Assembly: GCA_946811185.2 (NCBI GenBank)
Contig: OX328101.1
Coordinates: 22,180,122-22,244,121, forward strand
Direction: 5' to 3'
DNA: 64,000 nt
Source of the DNA: Hippopus hippopus
Lineage: Eukaryota; Mollusca; Bivalvia; Cardiida; Cardiidae
The translations under genes and the position numbers were made by a program. Below the pieces are notes generated by a model. It saw only the letters and a list, made by a program, of their open reading frames with translations, was not told the origin of the DNA and ran no database searches. Positions 12,001-24,000 of this stretch are shown here, one piece after another. Within the stretch, counting starts at the first letter, position 1; the number at the start of each line of letters is the position of its first letter.

Positions 12001-15000
12001 GGGATTCTGTTCTTCACACAATATTCTTCCCAAGCCACTGGCTGCTTTCCCACACAACTATAGTCAAAACAATGACAAACCGTGACAGAAAAATGAATCC
12101 TGTGATAATTTTAACAAGAGGGCCATGATGGCCCTGTATCGCTCCACTGGCTTATACGTAAAATCCCTACATGCCAAACATTACAATACTTGGCCAATTG
12201 GTTTTGAACATAAGACCCCTGAGACAGGACTAAAATTGGTAGCCCAAGTTCTTATGGTAAGTAACAAGAAAATTTCTAAAGATTTCACTACATAAGCCCA
12301 TGTAAAACTTCTGACCCCTGGAATGGGGTCAAATTCGACCCTAGGGCTATAATTTGGGTACTCTTGGTATAGCTCCACTAGATAAAGCCACATGCAAAGT
12401 TTGGTAACCCTAGGCCTTATGACTGAGTACAGGGAGATTTCTAAAGTTTTGTCTATATAAGCCCATATAAAAATTGTGACCCCTGGGGCGGGGCCAATTT
12501 TGACCCCAAGGCTATAAGTTTGGCACTCTTGGTAGAGGCCCACTAGATAAAGACACATGCAAAATTTGGTAGCACTAGGCCTTATGGCTAGGTGCAGGGA
12601 GATTTCTAAAGTTTTCTCTATATAAGCCTATGTAAAACTTGTGACCCCCCCCCCCGTGGGGTCAAATTTGACCCCGGGGCTATAAGTTGGGCACTCTTGG
12701 TAGAGGCCCACTAGATAAAGCCACATGCAAAATTTGGTAACCCTAGGCCTCATGGCTAGGTACAGGAAGATTTCTAAAGTTTTCTCTATATAAGCCTATG
12801 TAAAACTTGTGACCCCCGGGGCGGGGTTAAATTTGACCCCAAGGCTATAATTTGAAGAAACTTGATAGAGGTCTACTAGATAAAGCTACATGCCAAATTT
12901 GGTAGTCCTAGGCCTTATGGTTTCAGACAAGAAGATTTTCAAAGATTTCCAATATTTTTAAGTTTTGTTGCCATGGCAACCAGAGTTTTTGAAGGAATTA
13001 AATTCTTTCTAGAAATTCTGAAGAGGACCATGGCAGGATCATTTTTGTGAAGTTTCACCAAAATTGGCTGGGTAGTTTCAGAGAAGATGTTTAAAATAAA
13101 AGTTAACGCACGGACGGACGGACACACGACGGACAACGGGCCATGACATAAGCCCGCTGGCCTTCGGCCAGTGGAGCTAAAAACTGTCAAACAACTGGAT
13201 TGCTTGAATGGTGTTTTACTGAGTATCAACACTTTTTCAAGGTAACACATGACTTATTCATGTTTGTCCTTGGTTTCAACCCCACTTAGCTAGGGCTTTG
13301 AGGTGTCTTGCCCAAGGATAGTCCTACAAAACAGCAAGTGCTTAGAGTGAGAAATAAACCTGAAGTGTCTGGCAGGTGAATCTACAATTTACAGAGCCAG
13401 GCAGGAATCCTTCTATTAAATTTAAAGTTTTACAGGTTTTGTACGGTAAAGAGTAGAATTTTTTGTCTTTCTTTAACTCTTAAGGATTACGACCCCTAAA
13501 TCATCAGTAAATATCGTGTAACTTTGACGTTTTCATAACAGCTATTCGGCCAATCTCGGCAGCTTCTGTCTTCAATATGAGAGTTAGGGGCCGTAGACCT
13601 TAAAGTGCCAAATATACAAACTATCTCTTTTGAAAACTTCGAATGCAATCAACTGATACTCAGAAAGACTTTTATCATATAGGCCTGACTAAACAAGCTG
13701 ATGGTAAGGATCCAAGATCAGACTGCACATTCTGATCTTGATCTATGCCATCTGCGCCACCCTTTCTCATCCCATGGCACTAAAAGCATACAAAGTCCCC
13801 TTCCATTGCCATCTCTTTCTGACTAATAAATACCAAGATAGACAATGATAGGAAAAACAAACTTGAAAGATTTGGCCAAAAAGAGCCATTAGATCTACTG
13901 AAGAAGAAAATATTTTACCGTTTACCAAACAATTATGAATTTTACCAAGCTTGATGAAAAAAATTTCAAAAACATTGAAGGAAAAGGAGAAAGTGCTAGT
14001 AACTAGCATTTTCTCCTCTTCCCACATTAGTTTGGTTACCCTTTCAAAGACAAATCCCATCAATTATGCCACTTTTCATTTGTGTGTTTTCGAATGCTTT
14101 CAACTTCATCAGATTTAAAATTTGACCATTTGGTAAGGGCCAAATACATCTTGTTAACTTACTCTACCTATGGAAATATTGTTGAATGTTTACATAGAAA
14201 GTGATCATGATAAAGTCTTTTAATTCTTGTTGTAAATCTATCCCTCAAAAACAAATTTGTACTATCAAAACTATATAACAAAACTGCAAACTAAACATGA
14301 CAAATAAAGACAACTTAATTATGGAATAACCTTACCAGAAAAATCCATCAAGTCCCATCGTTCAGAATGTCACGTGAGGCATGATAATTCCTAGCAATAT
14401 TTTCTCCATGTAATTAAATCAATAGTTCTCCGTCCATAATATTCACTTTACCTAACCCGCAAACCAGTACTATGACAATTAATGTCCCGGCAATTGACGG
14501 CTTTCGAAAAACACTGAAGAAACAGGAGCAATTATTTGTTACAGGTACCCGATTCCTTTTCACACCATGTTTTCTAAATTCAAAACAGACATCTTGGCTT
14601 TTCTTAATAACTTCTCTTTTATGTTACTACTTCTAGTAAATCACAGGACTAAAAATAGTCTATTATGTTTACCCTTTACCACACACTTCAGAGTTTAAAC
14701 AAACCCTGAAGGAGTTTTCTGAAACCATTGTGGGAAAAGGAGAAAATGCTGGTTACCAGCATTTTCTCCTTTTCCCACAATGTTTTCAAAAGGCTTCTTT
14801 CACAGGGTCGTTAAAAGTTGGGATTGTGTGGTAAAGGGTTAAACAGTTGTGATAGTTCCACTCAGTGATATGTATTAAAACATGTATACTGATGATTCAC
14901 TTTCTGGGTCTATAATCACCAACCATTCTCCAGAACATTCTTAGTCTAATTCTCCAGAATTTTCTAAATTTGAAAGTAACACAACTTCTGATTGGCTAAA

Positions 15001-18000
15001 GCAAAAGGTTTAGCCAATCAGAAGTTGTGTTTCTTTCAAATTTCAAATACCGACCCTTATCATCCATCTACAGCCTTTACAATACAAAAATTTGTTGATA
15101 AACTACAACATGGTAATTAGATACAATTTTTTTTGCATTGCTTTTAAAAACTTGATGGAGTCACATCTGTGATAAATATTAACTTTCCTGTCATAATATT
15201 CAACATAAAAATGAATACTGTAGACCCCAAAACAGAATAACAAGAGCATGATAATAATTATGTTTCTCGACATAATGAAAGGCATTGACTAAATGTCATC
15301 CACTGCACTATGAATCAATAATTCAAATCGGCTAAAACATTAAAGTCGAGTTTGTCTCCGAATAAAGCTGAGCAAGCACTTGCAAAGCTCTCTCCCAACA
15401 AAACTAACTTCCCACGCAAGGACTTTTTTTTTATTGAATCAATATTGATTTCTGCAACAAAATGAAAAATGTCTACCCTTCTTGCATTTTTTTTTCTCAT
15501 TTCAATCTAAAATACAGCTTCAATATCCAGATAATATGTGACACTCCCAATTCATTAACTTTGTCACAGAAACCATAACAATTCTAGATAATTACAACAT
15601 TAACTCTTTACCAAACGACAAAATTTCAGACTAGTAGAAATTGAAAGCATTTTGCAGACGACAAAATAAAAGTGCCTAAAAAATTGAAATTTGTTTTGGG
15701 AAGGGAAGAAAACATTGTGGTAAAAGGAGAGAATGCTGGATACCAGCATTTTCTCCTTTTCCCACAATGTTTTCAAAAAGCTTCTTTCCCAGGGTCATTT
15801 AGAGTCAGGATTGTATGGTAAAGGGTTGACCTTTTACTGAGCAGTCCCATGTTTGAACTTTTTAACAATGGACAAAATTTTAGACTGGTCCAAATTTAAA
15901 ACATTTGCAGACGACAAATCAAAGGTTGTACAAATAAGGAAATTTTTCTTTAAGCGGTTAGAAAACATTGTGGGAAAAGGAGAAAATGCTGGTTACCAGC
16001 ATTTCCTCCTTTTCCTACAATGTTTTCAAAAGGCCTCTTCCTCAGGGTCGTTAAAACTTAGGATTGTGTGATAAAAGGTTAATGACCCTCAGGAAAATGG
16101 ACTTTTGGAGGCATTGTGGGAAAAGGCAAAACAGAAATGCTGGTAACCAGCATTTTTCTCCTTTTCTCACAATGTGTACTGCACTTTTTAAGATAAATGC
16201 TTTCATTTGAACCATCTTTCTCTTTTGCTGTCTTCAAATGCTTTCAATATGGAAGAGACTAAATTTTTCACATTCGGGAAAGAGTTAACCCTTTACCAAA
16301 CAATCTCGAGTTCTAACATAGAAATCTTTTGAAAACATTGCGGGACAAGGAGAAAACCCTGATAACCAACATTCTCTTCTATTCCCACAATGTTATTTAA
16401 CCTATTAAAGACCAACATTTGAGCCACCTGTAATTTGTCATCTGCAAATGCTTTCAATTTACACAAGTCTGAAATTGCATCATTCCATACAGGGTTAACA
16501 GTAATCATCCTTGAATCTCCCTGTTCCTTGAAGAAAAGTTTAAAGCCACTGTAAAGTCAAAAAAAGGTAATTTTCACCGTTTATAACTCAAAAATATACT
16601 GGATAACCCATCACAACACAAATATATAAGATCAGAGAAAAATCGAACGTGCCAGTTACTGCATTGGTTGCCATGATATACGTGAGCGAAAATGCATGGA
16701 GAAGCCCGTCGATTTCACGGATGCCACTGATTGAGACAACCTTTGTTACCGTTCGTGTATATTCGAACTAGGTCTTCGAGAACGTCACGTGATAACATTG
16801 CATCTCATTAGTGCTATGATGTAGTAGACAGGACTATTGTTTACAATTCCAACATTATGTCATCGGAGAGTAAGATTGCTCATTCTGAACCTGTTTTCTT
16901 ACTTAGATGTAGTAAGCTCTTCCTGTATTGATGATAAATGAATAAGCGATGATCAGCCTGTGTTGTTGTTTCTGTTTACGATGTCGATGAACTTATGTTT
17001 TTCAAGCATAGAATGGGGACAAAACGATCAAGTGAATGAAGGGTTTGTTTCGATGCTTTGAATGACCACGTGGTGTTTACGTCACTGCGGACATTTACGA
17101 CGAAGAGTCCGCTAATTGTCCGCGATCATCGATGTAAACAAACAGATAATGCGGCATGATAGGATCTGTTCTAGTTTCAAAATTCTTTTTTCTGCCACTG
17201 ACTGGAACTTTCGTGAACTGCACCTTTACATATTGTGAAAGTCATAATAATCGCCATATTTTTACATGGTAAAAATGAAATTTACTTTTATTTTATAAAC
17301 AGTTTGTTTATTTAGTTGGACGCTACTGAGACTTTAACAGAAACAGACAAATTACCTACAAATGCAAATGCTACAAAAAAAGAGGAAAATCCCCCCAACC
17401 CCATTAACTAATCAGTCTAAGTAAATCTATAGTGTGAACAGATTGCATTTAGCAAAATTGGTCATTATGATGGAAACTGCTGTTTGCCAGATCTGCACAG
17501 ATGCAATGATGACTTAACCCTTTCATTCTCAAGCGCGCTTCTATATGGCTTTCAACACACAAAAAGGGGCTTGCATACCTTTGCATAAGGTGTCGTCTCG
17601 GATCAGTCTGCACAGTCCGCATAGACTAATCCATGACGACAGTTTCCGTTCTTATTTAAGTTTCTGTTTGGTGTAAGAGCACTGTAGGGAAAAAAACTAA
17701 TGTAGTCGTAAAGTGCCATCTCGGATTAGCCTGCGTGGACTGCACAGACTGATCCAAGACAACACTTTATGCAAATGTCTGGTAAAGGGTTGAAAGGTTC
17801 AGTCACAATATTCCTACTGAATGCAAATAGATGTATAGAAATATTATTCTGTAACAACAATGTTTTTTCCACAAGATAAGATTTAACCCTTTACCACACA
17901 ATCCCAAGTTTTAACTCTTTACCAAACGACAAAATTTTAAACTTTTCCAAATTTAAAGCATTTGCAGACAACAAATTAAAGGTCACACAAATGACAAACT

Positions 18001-21000
18001 TCGATTTTGATTGGGAAGAAAATACTGTGGGAAAAGGAGAAAATGCTGGTACCAACATTTTCTCCTTTTCCCACAATGTTTACCAAAGCCTTCTTTCTCA
18101 GGGTCGTTAAAAGTCGGGATTGTGTGGTAAAGACTTAACAATCCTGAAAAAGAAAGATTTTGAAAACTTGTGGAAAAGGGGAAAATGCTCTCCTTTTTTA
18201 ACAATGTTTTGTACCCAACGGAAAAGAAAATTTCAATTTCTGAGTCACATATATTTTGTTGCATGCAATTGCTAACACTTCGGATAAGTTTAAAATTTTG
18301 TTGTTTGGTAAAGAGTTAATACAAGAACATATGTGAAAACACTGCAGCGTAAGCAGTTCTGAAACTTTCTTCTTAGAAACACTTTGTGGTAAGTGAAAAA
18401 GGTTGCCTGTATCAAATAATATCTGTCCCTTTATCAAACAGTCACAAGTTTTGACAGCTTTGGGAAGACGGCTTGTGAAAACAATGCGGGAAAAAGAGAA
18501 AATGCTGGTAAACAGTATGTTTTTTACCCTATCAAAGACATATCCTATCATTCGAGCCACACTTTAATTTTGTGTCCACAGCCACTTTTAATCTAGGCAA
18601 ATCTAAAATGTCATTTGGTAAATGAAAAATTTTCACTTTTCCAGATTAAAAGCGTTTGTAGACGACAAATAAAATACAGCTGAAACATTTGCATATGTCT
18701 TTAAATGGGTAGAAAACAGTGTTGGAAAAGAAGGAAATGCTGTTTACCACCATTTTCTTTTTTTCCACAGTGTTTTCAGAAGCTTTGTCCAAACTTGAGA
18801 CTGATTTGTATAGGGTTAAAGAATTCTCATGATTTATTCAATTCTGGAGATCTTCAACAGACAGGCAATATTCTAATCTATTGCTCAGATATAAAAAGAG
18901 AAGCTTTGATGAGCTACTGGATACTTTTTGAAAGCATGAGTAAGCCAAATGAGTAATATCTGATACTGAGTCAGAGACGGTTCTGTAAATATTGCTGATG
19001 TCATTCTGAATCTCCGCATCTCTTTACCCAACAATCCTGAGTTTCAACCGCCCAAGAAAATGAGCTTTTGGTTTAAAAATATTGTCTGAAAAGGAGAAAA
19101 TATTTGTAACCATTTTTTTCTTCTTTTCCAACAATGTTTTCTACCCTTTTCAAGAAAAGTACCATCATTTTGACCCTCAACTCTTTACCATATATGAAAA
19201 TTTTAGACTTGTCCGCATTTAAAGAATTCACAGATGACAAATTCACTGTAGCCCAAGAAATGGTTTCTGTCTATGACTAGGCATAAAACATTGTAGGAAA
19301 AGGAAGAAATTCTTGATACCAGCAATTTCTCCTTTTCCCACCATGTTTGCAAAATCCTTCTCCATCAGGATTGTTAAAACACAGGATTGTTTGTTAAAAG
19401 ATTAATTTGTCTAAGCAAATATTTTCAATATGGCCAAGTCGTCACTTTTGATGTGTGGTAAAGAGCTATAACCCTTTACCAGACGACACAATTTTAGCCT
19501 TGTCTAAATTTAAAGCATTTGCAGACGACAATTTCATTGTGGCTCAGATGGTATAATTTTTCTTTGATATGGTAGAACACATTGTGGGAAAAGGAGAAAA
19601 TGCTGGTTACCAGCATTTTCTCCTTTTCCCACAATGATTTCAAAAGGCTTCTTTTCCAGGGTCGTTAAAATTCGGCATTGTGCGGTTTATGACCCTTTGC
19701 CTCACAATGCATTCAGAATGATATCTCTAACTTGTCAGCCTTTATCCACAGACAACTCAATGGTATTTGAATTCAATAAAAATATAATTCATTTCTAAAA
19801 ATAAACTTTGTTAGCAAGGATTGTTGTCAAGAATGAGTACTTCTTTATAGCCGTTCCATGTATACTATTAGAAAGAAAACTAGAGTGCACACAAGGTTTT
19901 TCTAAGATTTGAACCTGTGACCTACTTTTTGACCTGTCATAACCGGAATTCAAAGTTATCTGAGATATCTTCAATACAAACATTCTGACCAAGTTTCATG
20001 AGTTTCAGGCTGAAAATGTGGCCCAATTTTAAACTTGTCTTAGATTTCATCAAAACAAACATTCTGATTATGTTTAATGAATATCCGGTTGAAAATGTGA
20101 CCTCTAGAGTGCACACAAGGTTTTTCTAAAATTTGACCCTGTGACCTACTTTTTGACCGGACATAACCCAATTTCAAACTTGTTTGAGATATCATCAAGA
20201 CAAACATTCTCACCAAGATTCAAGGGTAAGGGGCTGAAAATGTGGCCTCTAGAGAGCACACAAGCTTTTCCTAAAATTTAGCCCTGTGACTTACTTTTTG
20301 ACCAGATGTGACCCAATCAAGAAGTGTGACTTACTTTTGAACAGATGTGACCCAATTTCGTACTTGTCTGAGATACAATCAACACAAACATTCTGACCAA
20401 GTTTCATGAGTATCTGACTGAGAATGTGATGTCTAGAGTGCACACAAGGTAAATGTTCATGCCTGGACAATAGACACAGCATGATCACAAAAACTCACCT
20501 TGAGCACTTTGTGCTCCGGTGAGCTAAAAAAAAAAAGAGACTTTCCAAAGTTATCAGGTATTAGATTGGTTCCAAATTTGCTAACAAATATTTCAGCCAT
20601 CCTCTGTGAAAGAGGGGCTTAATGCAAAAGTATCAATCAAGGTCAGCCTGCTCAGTCTGCGCGCGCTGACCTGGGTTGATACCTTTTGCTTTGGGTAAAT
20701 TTTTACATGTCAAAGGACCAGTGTACCTCATGATTCAGTAGGATGTTACACAAAAGATTTTATAGATCCATAATAATGTGATGACTTGCATGGTAACCCC
20801 CTTTTGCAAGAGTATGGCTCATTTATAGAAAAGAGTAATTCTTTATTGCTGTTGCAGGTGCACTGAACATTACAATTACTGACAATTAAGAAAACAAGAG
20901 GGCCATTGGCCCTAAAGTGCTCAACTGAGTAAAGTCATCTATGATAGATAAAGCTGAAGAGATCCTGGTTGTGATGATGTAAAACACACGAGTTACCTAA

Positions 21001-24000
21001 TGACCATAAGTGACCCAATTTCAAACTTATCCCAGATACAACCACGACAAACATGCTGACCATATTTCATGAGTATCAGGCTGAAAATGTGGCCTCTAGA
21101 GTGCATACAAGGTTTTTCTAAGATTTGACCTGGTGACCTACTTTTTCATCAAGTCAAAAATTTTGATCAAGTTTTGCGAGTATTGTACTCAAACTGTGGC
21201 TTCTAGAGTGCACACAAGGTAATTGTTGATGTCTGGACGATGCATGAAGGGCGATGGATGTCAGACACAGCATTATCACAAAAGCTCACCTTGAGCGCTT
21301 TCTGCTCATGTGAGCTAAACAAAACACTTCATAACAAAAGCATGCACTAAGTTGGACTGCATGCTCATTCGTATTCTGATCTTGATGTGCACTGACTAAA
21401 GCTTATTTCTTTTTAACTCTTTACCAAACGAGAAAATTTTAGACTCAACCAAATTGCAAGCATTTGCAAACAACAAAATAAAAGTAGCTCAAATGGTGAA
21501 ATTTGTCTCTGATAGGATAGAAAACATTGTGGGATAAGGAGACAATGCTGGTAACCCACAATGTTTTCAAAAGCCTTCTTTTCCACGTTGTTAGAACACA
21601 GGACTGTTTGGCATTGGGTTTGCAGCAGACCACCATTGAAACCATTGAGCACAATCTAAGAATGAGCAACAGTTTCTCAGTACATATTTTTTATCTATCA
21701 AATGTTCATTCATATGAGTATTATACAACCTTCAATATTTCCAAAGTCATCTTTTTCCAATTTTTTTTCTAATAACAGTGAGTAGAATGTAAAGAAGCTA
21801 AGCTGGACCTAAATTTCTTCCTTTTTAACTCTTTCACTATCAAGTGAATGCTTACACTTTTTCATTGGCTATAAATATAGTTCCAGTGCAAGATGAAGAG
21901 ACAGTTTGGCCTTAATCTAAAATAAAGTAGCGGACAGTGTAGATCAGAGATCAGACTGAATGTTCTGTGCAGTCTGATCTTGATCTACACTGTCCACAAA
22001 AGCTTCTAGGATTGTCAACAGTAAGGAAAGAGTTAATAACTTTATGCTTCAAAAAAAATTGCCTTTTAACTCTTTACCACATGATTCCGAGTTTTAATGA
22101 CCCCGAGGAAGAAAGCTTTTGAAAACAATGTGAGAACACTGAGTAACCAGCATTTTCTCCTTTTCCCATACTGTTTTCTATCTTTTCAGAGACAAATTTC
22201 ATCATTTGAGCCAGATTTGATTTGTCCTCTGCAAATGCTTTCAATTTGGGCGAGTCAAAAATTTTGTTGTTTGGTAAAGGGTTAAAGAAGTTCATTTTGC
22301 TAAAGTAAAATTTTCTTTATTAATTCAACATCCTACTGAAAACACAATCTTACCTTTCCAGAGCATCTCCCTCCAAAACAGTTTGTACTGGTAGGTATCC
22401 CAATCTCTGATGTTTCTGGAAATGTCGTTTAGACTTGAGCTTATTTTTGACAACTTTAGTGAAATCTCTAATATCTTCACCAGAAGAGGTCTGAAGTACA
22501 AAAAAAAGTAAAGTGAAAACAACAATTCCATGTAAGAAGATTAATCAATGTTCCTTTACACAACTGGACTATTTGCCACTGGATAATTTTTGTTGTAGAT
22601 AATAAAAAATCATGCTACATGAAACATGGCACCTGACCTTTGACTAACTGTCCAATATTTTCTGGGATATTTCAGTCTGAAGTTTTGTGTATTTTAATTA
22701 TAGGCAGTGATCCAAATATTCTGTATTTGTTTATTCGTTCTTTCAACATAAAGGTGCTTTTGATCAGTCAAGAAGATCAGTCAAGTTCAGGAAAGTTTCA
22801 ACCCTTTACCATACAATCCCAAGTTTCAACGACCCCCTTGAAAGAAGGCTTTTGAAAACATTGTAGAGAAAGGAGAAATTGCTGGTAACCAGCATTTTCT
22901 CTATTTTTTTCCACAAAGTTTTCTACCCAACCAAAACAAATTTCAACTGAGTCACATTCATTTTGTTGTTTGCAACTGCTTCTAATTTGGACTAGTCTAA
23001 AAATATTGTTTGGTAAAAAGTTAACTCTTTACCACACAAATAGGTAGATCTTGTCCAAATTCATAGCATTTGCAGAAAACAATTTAACCCTTTACCACAC
23101 GGCAAAATTTAAGACCTATCCAAATTGAAAGCATTTGCAGATGACAATTTCATAGTGGCTCAAATGACGCAACTTTTCTTTGATAGGGTAGAAAACTTTG
23201 TGGGAAAAGGAGAAAATGCTGGTTACCAGCATTTTCTCCTTTTCCCACAATGTTTTCAAAAGGCCTCTTCTTCAGGGGCGTTAAAAGGCGTCACTGTGTG
23301 GTAAAGGGTTAAATGTGGCTCGAAAGATGGAATTTGCTTTTGACAGGGTAGAATATTTTTGAGGGAAAAGGAGAAAATGCTGGTTTCCAGCATTTTCTCC
23401 TTTTCCCACAATACTTTCAAAAAGGCTTCTTCCTCAAGAGTCATTGAAACTGGGGATTGTGTGGTAACAGGTTAAGTAGTTGAGAAACTGCTTATAATCT
23501 GTGATCCATTAACATCTTCTACAACATGGAAAGATTAACTGATTAATTATGTGGTCTCACACATTTTGTTCTCTCACTAAGTTTTGCCAAAGTAAATGTG
23601 CCATGCTCTATGAAAAGGGGGCTTAATGCATCTGCGAAAAGTATCGACCCAGGTCAGCCTGCGCGGTCCGCGCAGGCTGACCTGGGTCGAAACTTTTCGC
23701 TATTGGTCAATTTTCTGTATGTGAAAGGATCGGTATACCTAATGATTAAGTCGGTTGTTAAAAAAAGTGGCTATTATTGATCCATACTTATGTGATGGCT
23801 TGCTTGAAATCACGCATCACGGAGATGCATTAAGCCCCCTTTTCACAGAGCGCGGCTCAAATGCATTTGATTTTAACTTACTCGAGATAAAAATTTTTCT
23901 ATTTCTCTTTTTCTCAAAATGATTTTTATTTTTTTTGGGCTTTTTCCTTTACCACAAGATCTTGTGTTTTTACGATCCTGGGAAGCAGGCTTTGAAAACA

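Noticed and set aside
12181..12558. 125-codon minus-strand open frame
   Set aside because: It follows the ~165-bp tandem units of a Helitron-like element and repeats with their period; no known domain.
14330..14360. Possible short exon with donor-like TTCTG|GTAAGG on the minus strand, considered for missing exon 71
   Set aside because: No acceptor, no similarity to the syntrophin-binding region, and the known exons already join in phase.
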